NCBI RefSeq assembly: GCF_018130545.1
Contig: NZ_JAFCKF010000004.1
Location: forward strand, 197,501-261,500
From: Bradyrhizobium tropiciagri
GTDB lineage: Bacteria > Pseudomonadota > Alphaproteobacteria > Rhizobiales > Xanthobacteraceae
Length of the DNA stretch: 64,000 nt
Reading direction: 5' to 3'
In this document: positions 32,221 through 41,910 of the stretch, in pieces
How the letters are laid out: the number at the start of each line of letters is the position of its first letter
How positions within the stretch are numbered: position 1 is the stretch's first letter
Translations under genes and position numbers: made by a program
The notes under the pieces: generated by a model
Seen by the model: only the letters and a program-made list of their open reading frames with translations
The model's database searches: none
Told to the model about the DNA's origin: nothing

Positions 32221-33315
32221 ATGCTGCACGCGCTTCGATCGACCCATTCGACACGCACGATCGTCGGGCTCGCCGCCGCCCTGATGATCGGGCTGGCCTC
32301 ACCGGTATCAGCACAACAGGCCTCCGGAACCGCACTGGCCAAGGTGCTCGTGCTCGGCACCGGCGGCACCATCGCGGGCCAGGCCAACGCGCGCGCCGGC
32401 AATGCCTATGATTCAGGCAAGGTCAGCGCGGCGAACCTGATCGCGGCGATTCCCGGCATCGACAAGCTCGCTCAGATCTCGGCCGAGCAGATTTCCTCGA
32501 TCGGCTCGCAGGACATGAACGACAAGGTCTGGTTCGACCTCGTCAAGCGCATCCGCGCCGCCATTGACAACAAGGAAGTCGACGGAATTGTCATCACCCA
32601 TGGCACCGACACGATGGAGGAGACCGCGTTCTTCCTGCAGAACGTGCTGGACACCGACATGCCGGTGGTGCTGGTCGGCTCGATGCGGCCGTCGACCGCG
32701 ATCGGCGCCGATGGGCCGGCCAATCTTTACGACGCGATGCGGGTCGCCTCGGCGCCGGAATCCCGCGGTCGCGGCGTGCTCGTGGTGCTCAACGATACCA
32801 TCCATGGCGCGCGCTGGGTGCAGAAGACCAATACCACCAGCGTCCAGACTTTCCGCTCGCCCGATGCGGGGCCGGTCGGTTATGTCGACACCGGATCGCT
32901 GCGCTTCCTGGCGGCGGCCCCAGCCAAGGGGGCCAAGCTGAAGCTGCCGGACGCACCGCCGCTGCCGCGGGTCGACATCATCTATTCGCACGCCAACATG
33001 GATGCCGCGGAGGTCGAGGACGCGGTCAAGCGCGGCGCCAAGGGCATCGTGCTGGCCGGCGTCGGCGACGGCAACTCATCGAAGGGCGCGATCGACGCGC
33101 TGGCGGCCGCGGCAAAGCAGGGCGTCGTCGTGGTGCGGTCGACCCGGGTCGGCTCCGGCTATGTCAACCGCAATGTCGAGGTCGAGGACGACAAGCTCGG
33201 CTTTGCCGTCTCGCTCGATCTCAATCCGCAGAAGGCGCGCGTCCTGCTCGAACTCCTGATCGCCAACGGCATCACCGATCCCAAGTCGGTGCAGCAGGCG
33301 TTCGCCCAGCCGTGA
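32221..33315 (+). CDS. Type II (periplasmic) L-asparaginase
   Basis: A 364-residue asparaginase/glutaminase. A Sec signal (MLHALRSTHSTRTIVGLAAA... ending ASPVSAQQ) directs it to the periplasm, as for AnsB. The active-site motifs are GTGGTIAG (nucleophile Thr47) and GIVITHGTDTMEETAFFL (Thr, Asp pair). It releases ammonia and aspartate from asparagine. ATG 32221 was chosen because GGGGGAAGAA ends just before; ATG 32218 and a TTG at 32200 are other options. The next gene, xylulokinase, begins 20 bp after the stop and may be co-transcribed, though no metabolic link is evident. Confidence 0.92.
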   Translation: MLHALRSTHSTRTIVGLAAALMIGLASPVSAQQASGTALAKVLVLGTGGTIAGQANARAGNAYDSGKVSAANLIAAIPGIDKLAQISAEQISSIGSQDMNDKVWFDLVKRIRAAIDNKEVDGIVITHGTDTMEETAFFLQNVLDTDMPVVLVGSMRPSTAIGADGPANLYDAMRVASAPESRGRGVLVVLNDTIHGARWVQKTNTTSVQTFRSPDAGPVGYVDTGSLRFLAAAPAKGAKLKLPDAPPLPRVDIIYSHANMDAAEVEDAVKRGAKGIVLAGVGDGNSSKGAIDALAAAAKQGVVVVRSTRVGSGYVNRNVEVEDDKLGFAVSLDLNPQKARVLLELLIANGITDPKSVQQAFAQP

Positions 33316-33335
33316 TCGCATAGACACGAGGCGCC

Positions 33336-34781
33336 ATGTATCTCGGGATCGATCTCGGCACCTCGGCGGTCAAGACCGTGCTCGTCGACGCCGCGCAGCG
33401 GGTGGTGGCGAGCCGCAGCCTGTCGCTGACTGTGGCCTCGCCGCATCCTGGCCATAGCGAGCAGGACCCGGCGCAATGGGTCGACGCCGCGTTCGCGACG
33501 CTCGACGCGCTGAAGGCGGAGCATCCGGCCGAACTGGCTGAAGTCGTCGGCATCGGCCTGTCGGGCCAGATGCACGGCGCGACGTTGCTTGATGCCGATT
33601 GGAAGCCATTGCGGTCCTGCATTCTCTGGAACGACGGACGCTCGGCCGCGGAATGCGCTGAGCTGGAGCAGCGTTGGCCGGCGTTGCGGGCGACCACTGG
33701 CAACAAGGCGATGCCGGGCTTCACGGCGCCCAAGCTGTTGTGGGTCGCCAGGCACGAACCGGAGATCTTCGCAGCGACCAAGCTGGTGCTGCTGCCGAAG
33801 GCCTATCTACGACTGGTGCTGACGGGCGAGGCGATCGAGGATATCTCGGACGCTTCGGGAACATTGTGGCTCGATGCGGCGCGGCGGGGCTGGTCCGATG
33901 CGGCGCTGGAGGCGACCGGCCTGTCGCGCCGCCAGATGCCGCGTCTCGTCGAGGGCTGCGCGCCGTCGGCACGGCTGTTGGGCGAGCTCGCGCAGCGCTG
34001 GGGCATGACCAAGCGGCCGATGATCGCCGGCGGCGCCGGCGACAATCCGGCGGGCGCCATCGGTATCGGTGCGATCGGTCACGGCTCGGCCTTCGTCTCG
34101 CTCGGAACGTCCGGTGCGCTGCTGGCGCCGACCGGTACGATCGCCACCAACCCTGAACGCGCCGTGCACACCTTCTGTCACGCCATTCCCGGGATGTGGA
34201 TCCAGGCCGGCGCAATCCTCTCGGCGGCGTCGTGCCTGGCCTGGATCGCGCGGTTGCTGCGGACGCCCGAGGCCGAATTGCTGGCGCCGCTCGGGGCGCA
34301 GCCGACGGCGCCGTCGCCGGTCAACTTCCTGCCTTATCTGTCCGGCGAGCGCACGCCGCATGACGATCCCGATGTGCGCGGCATGCTCGACGGCATCAGT
34401 CACGGCACCGATCGCGATGCGATCGTGCAGGCGGTGCTCGAAGGCGTCGCCTTCGCGCTGGCGGATTGCCGCGACGTGCTTGCCGATAGCGGCGTGGCGA
34501 TCAACGCGGTCGATGCCATCGGCGGCGGCTCGCGCTCGCGGTTCTGGCTTTCCGTGCTCGCCAATGTGCTCGACATTCCGGTGCATCGCTTTGCCGATGG
34601 CGAAACCGGGGCTGCGTTCGGCGCCGCGCGGCTCGGACGCCTCGCCATCAGCGGCGAGGCGATCGAGGCCGTCTGCACCGCGCCGCCGCGCGTCGAGACG
34701 TTCGAGCCCGACCGCGCGCTTGCGCAAGCCTATGCAGAGCGGCTGCCGAAATGGCGCAGCCTGTATCGGCCACGGCGCTGA
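33336..34781 (+). CDS. xylB: Xylulokinase (FGGY carbohydrate kinase)
   Basis: A 481-residue kinase that phosphorylates D-xylulose at C5. It begins MYLGIDLGTSAVKTVLVDAA, the phosphate-1 motif, with the substrate region GIGLSGQMHGATLLD (QMHG is typical of XylB) and ILWNDGRS. The second domain contains the adenosine motif GGGSRSRFW and phosphate-2 motif. The length matches the family. It follows the asparaginase gene closely. A convergent GST gene lies between it and a sugar ABC transporter (35681-39298), which may supply the pentose or polyol that this kinase uses after oxidation. Confidence 0.92.
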   Translation: MYLGIDLGTSAVKTVLVDAAQRVVASRSLSLTVASPHPGHSEQDPAQWVDAAFATLDALKAEHPAELAEVVGIGLSGQMHGATLLDADWKPLRSCILWNDGRSAAECAELEQRWPALRATTGNKAMPGFTAPKLLWVARHEPEIFAATKLVLLPKAYLRLVLTGEAIEDISDASGTLWLDAARRGWSDAALEATGLSRRQMPRLVEGCAPSARLLGELAQRWGMTKRPMIAGGAGDNPAGAIGIGAIGHGSAFVSLGTSGALLAPTGTIATNPERAVHTFCHAIPGMWIQAGAILSAASCLAWIARLLRTPEAELLAPLGAQPTAPSPVNFLPYLSGERTPHDDPDVRGMLDGISHGTDRDAIVQAVLEGVAFALADCRDVLADSGVAINAVDAIGGGSRSRFWLSVLANVLDIPVHRFADGETGAAFGAARLGRLAISGEAIEAVCTAPPRVETFEPDRALAQAYAERLPKWRSLYRPRR

Positions 34782-34819
34782 CCAAAGTCAGCGCGTCCTT
34801 GAATTTCATGGTCTGGAGG

Positions 34820-35434
34820 TCATGCCGGAACAGGTCCCTCGATCCGGTGTACTTCACGAACGGCGTCACGATTGGCGATCCGGGCGTAATGCGCGGCCAG
34901 GTTCGGGTAGGCGCCAATATCGAAGCCGACGCGAGGCGTCCAGCCTGTCATCGCATAGAGACCGACGTCGGCAATGGAGTAGCTCTCGCCCAATAGATAG
35001 GAGCCCTTAGAGAGGTGTTGGTCGAGAAAGGCGAACCGCGCCCTCAGTCGCTCGCGGAAAACGTCCCTCGCTCGCTCATCCAGCGCGGTGTAGAACAACG
35101 GGCCGAGACCTCCCTTGTGCAGCTCACTGGAGAGGAAATTCAGCCAGGCCTGCAACCTGGCCCGCTCGAGGGTTCCGTGCGATGGCGCGAGCCTTCCGGT
35201 CGGGTCGCGGTCCGCGATGTACTGGACGATCGCGGCTGCCTCGAGCAGGACGTTGCCATCATCGAGCACCAAAGCCGGTATGTATCCCAGCGGGTTTATG
35301 GTTCGATAGTCTCCGCCATCCGCCATCGTCTTGCTTGCTTCATCGACTCTGACGCCGACAAAGGGAAGACCGCTCTCGAGCATGGCGACATGGGGCATCA
35401 GCGATATCGTGCCCGGCGCGTAGTACAGCTTCAT
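34820..35434 (-). CDS. Glutathione S-transferase family protein
   Basis: A 204-residue GST of the beta/theta-like bacterial type. It begins MKLYYAPGTISLMPHVAMLE, the family N-terminus, with the cis-Pro segment NPLGYIPALVLDDG and EAAAIVQYIADRDP binding the gamma-glutamyl group. The C-terminal domain has YLLGESYSIADVGLYAMTGW with the N-capping Asp. The start ATG 35434 is clear. It lies on the opposite strand between xylB and the sugar ABC transporter genes and so interrupts what would otherwise be one sugar-uptake and phosphorylation operon. Its substrate is unknown. Confidence 0.9.
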   Translation of the reverse strand: MKLYYAPGTISLMPHVAMLESGLPFVGVRVDEASKTMADGGDYRTINPLGYIPALVLDDGNVLLEAAAIVQYIADRDPTGRLAPSHGTLERARLQAWLNFLSSELHKGGLGPLFYTALDERARDVFRERLRARFAFLDQHLSKGSYLLGESYSIADVGLYAMTGWTPRVGFDIGAYPNLAAHYARIANRDAVREVHRIEGPVPA

Positions 35435-35680
35435 GCCACAATCTTTCTCCGGCGCAGACGCAATCAGGAGCGCTGCGCGCCGGCGAGCAGAATGGGCGAA
35501 CGTTCGGCCGCGACGCAATCGTGAAAATTCGCTTTGCCTTGCCGCTCCGGTTCCAGTCTTGTGATCATCGGAAGGTATTGCCCTACGTAGCGGCCTTTTG
35601 TTTAATGCGCCCACGCGCGCGAGGAACCGAAAACAACTTGCGGGTGCGACGCAACGCCGTCGATGCAGTGGGGAGGCAGG

Positions 35681-37204
35681 ATGAACGACCCGATCCTCGA
35701 GATGCGCCGGGTCTCCAAGTCTTTCTTTAGCATCAAGGCGCTGCGCGGCGTCGACCTCACGGTCTATCCCGGCGAAATCCACGCGCTGATGGGAGAGAAC
35801 GGCGCCGGCAAATCGACGCTGATGAAGATCCTGTCGGGGGCCTACCGGCCCGATCCGGGCGGCGAGATCCGCATCGGGGGCAAGCCCGTCAGCTTCAACG
35901 GCCCACATGCCGGACGTGCGGCGGGCATCTCGATCATCTATCAGGAGCTGTCGCTCGCGCCCAATCTCAGCGTGGCGCAGAACATCTATCTCGGCCGCGA
36001 GGTCTCGCGCTTCGGAATGCTGGCGCGCGAGGTGATGGAGGCCGCCATCGGTCCGATCCTCGAACGGCTCGGCGCGGATTTCGCGCCGTCGACGCTGGTG
36101 GCCGGTCTGTCGATGGGCCAGCGCCAACTCGTCGAGATCGCCCGCGCGCTGCACGCCCGCTCGAAGATCCTGATCATGGACGAGCCGACCACCGCGCTGT
36201 CGGCCGGCGAGAGCGAGCGGTTGTTCGGCCTGATCCGCCGGCTTCGTGCCGAAGGACTTGCCATCATCTACATCTCACATCGCATGGACGAGGTGTATGC
36301 GCTCGGCGATCGGGTCACGGTGCTCCGTGACGGCACGCTGGTCGGCTCGCTCGACAAGCCGGAGATCCGCGCCGACACCATCGTCCGCCTGATGGTCGGA
36401 CGCGACGTCTCGTCCTTCTACAAGAAGGAGCATGATCCGCGAGCACTGCACGGCCCGCCCATGCTCGCGGCCGTCAACATCGCCGACGGACGGCGGGTCA
36501 AGGGGGGCTCGCTCACTGTGCATGCCGGCGAGGTCGTCGGCCTCGCCGGGCTTGTCGGCGCCGGCCGCACCGAGCTTGCGCATCTGATCATCGGCGCCGC
36601 GGCAAAAATCGCCGGCCATGTCGAGATCGAAGGACGCACGGTCGACATCCGCAACCCCGGCGAGGCGCTGGAGGCGGGCATCGCCTATTTGACCGAGGAC
36701 AGGAAGGCGCTCGGTCTGTTCCTCGACATGTCCTGCCTCGACAACATCAATCTCGCGGTGCTGGGCCGCGATGCCAGGCTTGGCGGCATCCTCGACCGCG
36801 ACAAGGCGCGCGACCGCGCCAGCAAGGCATTCGCGGCGTTGGCCATCCGTGCCACCGATATCCGCGTTGCGGCAGGCGGCCTCTCCGGCGGCAACCAGCA
36901 GAAGGTGTTGTTGTCGCGCCTGCTTGCGACCACGCCGAAGATCCTGATCCTCGATGAACCGACGCGCGGCGTCGATGTCGGTGCCAAGTCCGAGATCTAT
37001 TCGATCATCGACAACCTTGCGAAGTCGGGCACAGCGGTGCTGGTGATCTCATCCGATTTGCCGGAGATCATCGGCATCTGCGACCGCGTCATCGTGATGC
37101 GCGCCGGGCTGCTTGCCGGCGAGATCAAGCGGACGGCGACGACGCCGCTCGACCAGGAGCAGATCATGGCGCTCGCAACCGGAATGGAGCAGCTCGATGC
37201 CTGA
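35681..37204 (+). CDS. Sugar ABC transporter ATP-binding protein (RbsA/XylG type)
   Basis: A 507-residue tandem ATPase of the CUT2 (ribose/xylose) class. The first half contains Walker [10 protein letters not shown] (38-46), signature [15 protein letters not shown] and Walker [10 protein letters not shown]. The second half has a degenerate Walker A ([13 protein letters not shown]) but a normal [15 protein letters not shown] signature and [14 protein letters not shown]. This asymmetry is normal for CUT2 ATPases. ATG 35681 follows GGGGAGGCAGG. Its stop overlaps the permease start by 8 bp, so the two are translationally coupled. The sugar is not identified; D-xylose, ribose or a polyol is possible given xylB nearby. 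Confidence 0.93.
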   Translation: MNDPILEMRRVSKSFFSIKALRGVDLTVYPGEIHALMGENGAGKSTLMKILSGAYRPDPGGEIRIGGKPVSFNGPHAGRAAGISIIYQELSLAPNLSVAQNIYLGREVSRFGMLAREVMEAAIGPILERLGADFAPSTLVAGLSMGQRQLVEIARALHARSKILIMDEPTTALSAGESERLFGLIRRLRAEGLAIIYISHRMDEVYALGDRVTVLRDGTLVGSLDKPEIRADTIVRLMVGRDVSSFYKKEHDPRALHGPPMLAAVNIADGRRVKGGSLTVHAGEVVGLAGLVGAGRTELAHLIIGAAAKIAGHVEIEGRTVDIRNPGEALEAGIAYLTEDRKALGLFLDMSCLDNINLAVLGRDARLGGILDRDKARDRASKAFAALAIRATDIRVAAGGLSGGNQQKVLLSRLLATTPKILILDEPTRGVDVGAKSEIYSIIDNLAKSGTAVLVISSDLPEIIGICDRVIVMRAGLLAGEIKRTATTPLDQEQIMALATGMEQLDA

Positions 37205-38234
37205 TGACGGTGCTTCCGCGAAGGCCGCCGCGGCGCCCGGCCTCGTTGCCGCGCAGGAGACGAGGCGTCAGCGCACGCGGCTGCTGATCCGTTCGGCCGG
37301 CATGCTGCCGGTGCTGGTGCTGCTGTGCATCGGCTTTCATCTGCTGTCGGACGGCCGGTTCTTCACCGCGCAGAATCTCGGCATCGTGGTGCAGCAGGCT
37401 GCCGTCAACACCGTGCTGGCGGCGGGCATGACCTTCGTGATCCTCACCGGCGGCATCGATCTGTCGGTCGGCTCTATCCTGGCGGCCTCGGCGATGGCCG
37501 GGCTGATCATCTCCAAGCTTCCCGATGTCGGCGCGCTGTGGCTGCCGGCCGCGGTGCTCACGGGCGCGATCTTCGGCATCCTCAATGGCGGCCTCATCGC
37601 ACTGCTGCGGCTGCCGCCCTTCATCGTGACGCTGGGCTCGCTCACCGCGGTGCGCGGCGTGGCGCGCCTCCTGGGTGCCGACACCACGGTGTTCAATTCG
37701 GAGATTCCCTATGCCTTCATCGGCAATGGTTCGCTGACGCTTGTTCCTGGCGTGCTGTCGATCCCCTGGCTCTGGGTGATCGCGCTGCTCGTGATCCTGG
37801 TCTCCTGGCTGGTGCTGCGTCGCACCGTGCTTGGCGTGCACATCTACGCGGTCGGCGGCAATGAGAGCGCGGCGCGGCTCGCCGGCATCAAGGTCTGGGC
37901 CGTGCTGATCTTCGTTTATGGCGTGTCGGGCCTGCTTGCCGGTCTCGGCGGCGCCATGCAGGCGGCACGGCTCTACGCCGCCAACGGCCTGCAGCTCGGC
38001 CAGTCCTACGAGCTCGATGCGATCACTGCCGTGATCCTCGGCGGCACCTCCTTTGTCGGCGGCATCGGCTCGATCTGGGGCACGCTGGTCGGCGCGCTGA
38101 TCATCGCCGTGCTGTCGAACGGGTTGATCCTCACCGGCGTGTCCGACGTCTGGCAGTATGTGATCAAGGGCCTCGTGATCATCGGCGCGGTGGCGCTCGA
38201 CCGCTACCGGCTGCAGGGCTCGGCGCGCACCTAG
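37197..38234 (+). CDS. Sugar ABC transporter permease (RbsC/XylH type)
   Basis: A 345-residue inner-membrane permease of the CUT2 family with about nine helices. Typical motifs are [38 protein letters not shown], and the cytoplasmic ATPase-contact loop [17 protein letters not shown]. The ATG at 37197 lies inside the end of the ATPase gene. The stop codon is directly followed by a palindromic repeat (38234-38282), after which the binding-protein gene begins. The repeat may set relative expression by stabilising the upstream mRNA. Confidence 0.92.
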   Translation: MPDDGASAKAAAAPGLVAAQETRRQRTRLLIRSAGMLPVLVLLCIGFHLLSDGRFFTAQNLGIVVQQAAVNTVLAAGMTFVILTGGIDLSVGSILAASAMAGLIISKLPDVGALWLPAAVLTGAIFGILNGGLIALLRLPPFIVTLGSLTAVRGVARLLGADTTVFNSEIPYAFIGNGSLTLVPGVLSIPWLWVIALLVILVSWLVLRRTVLGVHIYAVGGNESAARLAGIKVWAVLIFVYGVSGLLAGLGGAMQAARLYAANGLQLGQSYELDAITAVILGGTSFVGGIGSIWGTLVGALIIAVLSNGLILTGVSDVWQYVIKGLVIIGAVALDRYRLQGSART

Positions 38235-38282
38235 GGCATGATCCGGAAAAGTGTGAAGCGGTTTTCCGAAGAGGTCATGCCC
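38234..38282. repeat. Palindromic intergenic repeat, family D
   Basis: GGGCATGATCCGGAAAAGTG pairs with CGGTTTTCCGAAGAGGTCAT and the closing GCCC; outer arms GGGCATGA / TCATGCCC are perfect. This GCATGATCCGGAAAAG-type element is a familiar dispersed repeat in Bradyrhizobium and Rhodopseudomonas. It sits directly after the permease stop codon. Confidence 0.88.
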
Positions 38283-38350
38283 AAACAAGTCAGTTCGTCG
38301 CGATCACTGGTCGACGTGGCGGAGCTTCAAGCAGACCAGGGAGGAAGCCA

Positions 38351-39298
38351 ATGTTGAAGTCGATCTCGCTTGCCGGCGCCGCCATAGCGCTTGTCTTGAG
38401 TGCCGCCCCGTCCTCGGCCAAGGAGCTCAAGGCGATCGGCATCTCGCTGGGCTCGCTCGGCAACCCGTTCTTCGTCGCGTTGTCGAAGGGGGCCGAGTTC
38501 GAGGCGAAGAAAACCAATCCCAACGTCAAGATCACGACGGTCGGGTTTGAGTACGACCTCGGCAAGCAGGTGACCCAGATCGACAATTTCATCGCCGCCG
38601 GCGTCGATTTGATCCTGCTCAACCCCGGCGATCCCAAGGCGGTTGGGCCTGCGATCAAGAAAGCCCAGGCCGCCGGCATCATCGTCGTTGCGGTCGACAC
38701 CGCGGCCGAAGGCGCGGATGCCACGGTCACCACCAACAACGTCCAGGCCGGCGAGATCTCCTGCCAGTACATCGTCGATAAGCTCGGCGGCAAGGGCGAC
38801 GTGATCATCGAGAATGGGCCGCAGGTCTCCGCGGTGATCGACCGCGTGACCGGCTGCAAGAACGTGCTCGGCAAGAGCCCAGGCATCAAGGTGCTGTCCA
38901 GCGACCAGGACGGCAAGGGCTCGCGCGAAGGCGGCCTCACCGTGGCGCAGGGCTATCTGACCCGCTTCGCCAAGATCGACGCCATCTTCGCCATCAACGA
39001 TCCGCAGGCGATCGGCACCGACCTCGCCGCGCGCCAGCAGAACCGCAGCGGCATCGTCATCACCGCGGTCGACGGCGCGCCCGACATCGAGGCCGCGCTC
39101 AAGGATCCCGGCTCGCCGCAAATCCAGGCTTCGTCCTCGCAGGATCCGTTCTTCATGGCCCGCCGCGCGGTACAGATCGGCGTCGGCCTGCTCAACGGTC
39201 AGAAGCCGGCTTCGACCGTCGAGCTGTTGCCGTCAAAACTCGTGACCCGCGACAACATCGCCGAGTACAAGGGTTGGACCTCGAACCGTTCACAATAG
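38351..39298 (+). CDS. Sugar ABC transporter periplasmic binding protein (Peripla_BP_4)
   Basis: A 315-residue periplasmic binding protein of the RbsB/XylF kind. The signal peptide is MLKSISLAGAAIALVLSAAP...SAKE, cleaved near residue 23. The mature protein shows two Rossmann-like lobes: IGISLGSLGNPFFVALSKGA (ligand-binding FF pair), IDNFIAAGVDLILLNPGDP, and VVAVDTAAEGADATVTTNN, then AINDPQAIGTDLAAR in lobe 2. The ATG at 38351 follows GGGAGGAAGCCA. It completes the ATPase-permease-binding protein system; the order with the binding protein last and a repeat before it is unusual but consistent with one operon. Confidence 0.92.
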   Translation: MLKSISLAGAAIALVLSAAPSSAKELKAIGISLGSLGNPFFVALSKGAEFEAKKTNPNVKITTVGFEYDLGKQVTQIDNFIAAGVDLILLNPGDPKAVGPAIKKAQAAGIIVVAVDTAAEGADATVTTNNVQAGEISCQYIVDKLGGKGDVIIENGPQVSAVIDRVTGCKNVLGKSPGIKVLSSDQDGKGSREGGLTVAQGYLTRFAKIDAIFAINDPQAIGTDLAARQQNRSGIVITAVDGAPDIEAALKDPGSPQIQASSSQDPFFMARRAVQIGVGLLNGQKPASTVELLPSKLVTRDNIAEYKGWTSNRSQ

Positions 39299-39328
39299 TA
39301 CGCCCGGCACGGGCGCCGTGGCTGCGGT

Positions 39329-39871
39329 TCAAACGGCGTTCGCGCGGTGGACCGTCAGCCTCGCGCCGCCAGCGGGCGGCGGCGCCTTGTTCGCTGCTCG
39401 CCATGCTGCAAGCAGCAGGCCGCGGGCCTCGGCGATGCGCGACATCACGGTGGTGACGGGAACGCCGGTGACCGCGGCGATCTCCTTGTAGGAGAGGTTG
39501 ATCACGTCGCGCAGTGCGATGACTTCGCCGAGCGGCGCAGGCAGGTCATCGACCAGTTGCCGGATCATTGGCGTGCCATTTTCCTTATTGCCGGCAACGT
39601 GCGTCGGCGCGCCCCGGCGGCCGAGCATTTCGCCAAGTCTTTCCTGGCAGACGGTCTTGAGGATCGCGAGCAACCACGGCCGGACGGCGGTGCCGCGAAA
39701 GCCGTCGAATTGGCGCAGCGCGCGCTGGTAACAGTTCTGCACGGCCTGTTCGGCGTCCGCCTCGGTTCGCATCAGGATTTGGGCGAATGCATAGGCATCG
39801 TCGAGCCACGGCAGGGCGGCGTCACGAAACTGCTGCGCCGTTTTATTCCCGGCTTTCGCGCTTCGCATCAT
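39329..39871 (-). CDS. ECF-type RNA polymerase sigma factor
   Basis: A 180-residue sigma factor of the extracytoplasmic-function class. Region 2 is represented by WLDDAYAFAQILMRTEADAE then AVQNCYQRALRQFDGFRG and region 4 by LGEVIALRDVINLSYKEIAA and VTGVPVTTVMSRIAEARGLL. It starts MMRSAKAGNK at ATG 39871 after GAGATGCAACCC. No anti-sigma factor or membrane sensor gene is next to it; the divergent neighbour is an AraC regulator (40046). The group cannot be assigned by eye, but the short C-terminal extension rules out ECF41. The signal and targets are unknown. Confidence 0.85.
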   Translation of the reverse strand: MMRSAKAGNKTAQQFRDAALPWLDDAYAFAQILMRTEADAEQAVQNCYQRALRQFDGFRGTAVRPWLLAILKTVCQERLGEMLGRRGAPTHVAGNKENGTPMIRQLVDDLPAPLGEVIALRDVINLSYKEIAAVTGVPVTTVMSRIAEARGLLLAAWRAANKAPPPAGGARLTVHRANAV

Positions 39872-39996
39872 AGGGTTGCATCTCGTGAATAGCTTTACCG
39901 TCAATCGGCGGAGTGGTATCAGGCTCCCCGCCGGAGTCGTGGACCGTCGCGCCAAGCGTAGGGACAGGAACGACATGCGCACGCCGGGCAGCAAAC

Positions 39997-40028
39997 GATC
40001 GATCGGGTCAGCGTTCTGATCGATCGGG
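39997..40028. promoter_or_regulatory. Direct repeats upstream of the araC-type gene
   Basis: GATCGATCGGG occurs at 39997-40007 and again at 40018-40028, a 21-bp step (two helical turns). Tandem direct repeats with this spacing are the usual operator form for AraC-family proteins. They end 18 bp before the araC-type ATG and lie in the divergent region shared with the ECF sigma gene. Confidence 0.5.
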
Positions 40029-40045
40029 CGTTCGGAGCACGGATC

Positions 40046-41026
40046 ATGTCCGAGACACAGGTGCCCAACCGGTTCTCGATCTTCCACCACGGGCTGGCGA
40101 AGGGGCCGGCCTATGAGGCCTGGCGCGAGGGCATCTGCCGCGGCTTCTGCCGGCTCGATGTCGGGCCGACCGACGACAACCGGATTGATTGCCACAATGA
40201 ATTCACGCTGCTGCACACGGTCGCGATCGCGACGCCGCGCGGCGGCTCGGCCCGCTTTGCGCGGACCCGCGCGCTGCTTGACGACGGCTGCGACGATCTG
40301 GTGCTGATCTTCGCGACCCGCGGCACGGTGCAGGTCACACAAGGCAGCAAGACGATCGAGATCAGGCGCGGCCAGATGTGCCTCACCGAAATGAATATCG
40401 TCGGCACCGCCGACCTCACCCAGTCCGGCAGTTTTACGACGACGCGGTTTCCGCGGCGCCTCCTGCTCCAGGTCGCGCCATCAGCGGAGACGCAGCTGGC
40501 GCGAACGCTCGGGCGCGATATGGCCCTGAGCGCGATGATCGAACGTTATTCCGCGCTCTGTACCGAACTTGCCGGCGACCTCGACATGCCGGGCCAGCGG
40601 GCAGCGGCGCATCATCTCGCCGATCTGGTCGGACTCGTGCTCGGCAGCAGTGCCGAGACGAAGGAGCTGGCGGCGCGGGATGGCATCGCGAAGGCGCGGC
40701 TCGATCTGATGAAAGCCGATGTCCTGAAGAACCTCGACAATGGCAAGCTCACGATCGAGGCCGTCGCACAGGCTAATGCGCTGAGCACGCGGCAGGCCCA
40801 ACGGCTGTTCGCATCCGAAGGCACCACGTTCTCGGAATTCGTCCTGGAGCAGCGCCTGCTGCTGGCGCGCCGGCTGCTGCTGCACGGGCAGGGTGCCGGC
40901 CGCAAGATCAGCGACATCGCCTATACGGTCGGCTTCAACGATTTGTCCTATTTCCACCGCGCGTTCCGCCGGAAGTTCGGCGTTGCTCCGGCGGAGATGC
41001 AGACGGAACTGGGGCGGCAGCATTGA
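40046..41026 (+). CDS. AraC-family transcriptional regulator
   Basis: A 326-residue regulator. The N-terminal ~200 residues form a sensing domain of the AraC-binding-like type (FDDGCDDLVLIFATRG-like stretch, IEIRRGQMCLTEMN). The C-terminal domain has two helix-turn-helices: NGKLTIEAVAQANALSTRQA (first) and RKISDIAYTVGFNDLSYFHR with the family signature FRRKFGVAPAEM (second, about 285-318). ATG 40046 is used. Two direct repeats, GATCGATCGGG, lie just upstream and may be its own operator. It is divergent from the ECF sigma gene and may control both. Confidence 0.9.
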   Translation: MSETQVPNRFSIFHHGLAKGPAYEAWREGICRGFCRLDVGPTDDNRIDCHNEFTLLHTVAIATPRGGSARFARTRALLDDGCDDLVLIFATRGTVQVTQGSKTIEIRRGQMCLTEMNIVGTADLTQSGSFTTTRFPRRLLLQVAPSAETQLARTLGRDMALSAMIERYSALCTELAGDLDMPGQRAAAHHLADLVGLVLGSSAETKELAARDGIAKARLDLMKADVLKNLDNGKLTIEAVAQANALSTRQAQRLFASEGTTFSEFVLEQRLLLARRLLLHGQGAGRKISDIAYTVGFNDLSYFHRAFRRKFGVAPAEMQTELGRQH

Positions 41027-41086
41027 ACGCGTCTCGCCGCTGACGTAGATCAGGGGACCGGCTTCATCCCAACGCATGTGGTCTCC

Positions 41087-41893
41087 ATGCCCCTCTGGAC
41101 CTGCGAACAATGCGGCGCGCAATTTCCTGAAACCGCAGCGCCGCCGCCGTCCTGCCCGATCTGCGAGGACGAGCGGCAATATGTGAACTGGAAAGGTCAG
41201 GCCTGGCTGACGCGCGAGGACCTCGCGCAGCGGCACAAACTGGTCTGCCGCGACGATCTGGGCCTCGTTGGACTGGCGCTCGAGCCGTCTTTTGCGATCG
41301 GGCAGCGCGCGCTGCTGGTGCCGGATCGCGGCGGCTGTGTGATGTGGGACTGCGTGCCGCTCGCCACGCCGGAGGCGATCGCGCATGTCCGGTCGCTCGG
41401 CGGGCTGAAGGCGATCGCGATCTCGCATCCGCATTATTATGGCGCGGTCGCCGACTGGAGCGCAGCGTTCGACAACGCGCCTATCTACCTGCACGGCGAC
41501 GACGCGCAATGGGTGACGCGGCCCTATCGGTCGATCGTGCCGTGGCAGGGCGACAGCCATCGCATCTCCGATGACATCCTGCTGCTGCGCGGCGGCGGAC
41601 ATTTCGCCGGCGCCACCATGCTGCATTGGCGCAAGGGCGCCGACGGGCGCGGTGCGCTGTTGACCGGCGATATCGCGATGGTCGCGATGGATCGGCGCTC
41701 GGTCAGCTTCATGTATTCCTATCCGAACTACATCCCGCTCAATGCATCGGCGGTCCGCCGCATCGCGCGGGCGGTCGAACCGCTGGCGTATGATCGGATC
41801 TACGGCGCCTGGTGGAGCAAGAACATCGCCGCCGACGCCAAGGCGGCGTTCGACCGTTCGGTCGAGCGCTATATTGCGGCCATCTCGGGCTGA
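41087..41893 (+). CDS. MBL-fold hydrolase with N-terminal zinc ribbon / rubredoxin-like domain
   Basis: A 268-residue protein. The first ~40 residues hold two CxxC knuckles, WTCEQCG and SCPICED, a zinc-ribbon or rubredoxin-like module. The rest is a divergent metallo-beta-lactamase fold: the usual HxHxDH is reduced to [14 protein letters not shown], followed by [13 protein letters not shown] (His) and [12 protein letters not shown] (Asp). Lone HPHYYG in place of HxHxDH suggests a one-metal or altered site. I use ATG 41087; a GTG at 41078 is possible. It lies downstream of the araC-type gene and upstream of htpG. No function is known to me. Confidence 0.8.
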   Translation: MPLWTCEQCGAQFPETAAPPPSCPICEDERQYVNWKGQAWLTREDLAQRHKLVCRDDLGLVGLALEPSFAIGQRALLVPDRGGCVMWDCVPLATPEAIAHVRSLGGLKAIAISHPHYYGAVADWSAAFDNAPIYLHGDDAQWVTRPYRSIVPWQGDSHRISDDILLLRGGGHFAGATMLHWRKGADGRGALLTGDIAMVAMDRRSVSFMYSYPNYIPLNASAVRRIARAVEPLAYDRIYGAWWSKNIAADAKAAFDRSVERYIAAISG

Positions 41894-41910
41894 CGGTTCC
41901 CCGCGCTTGG

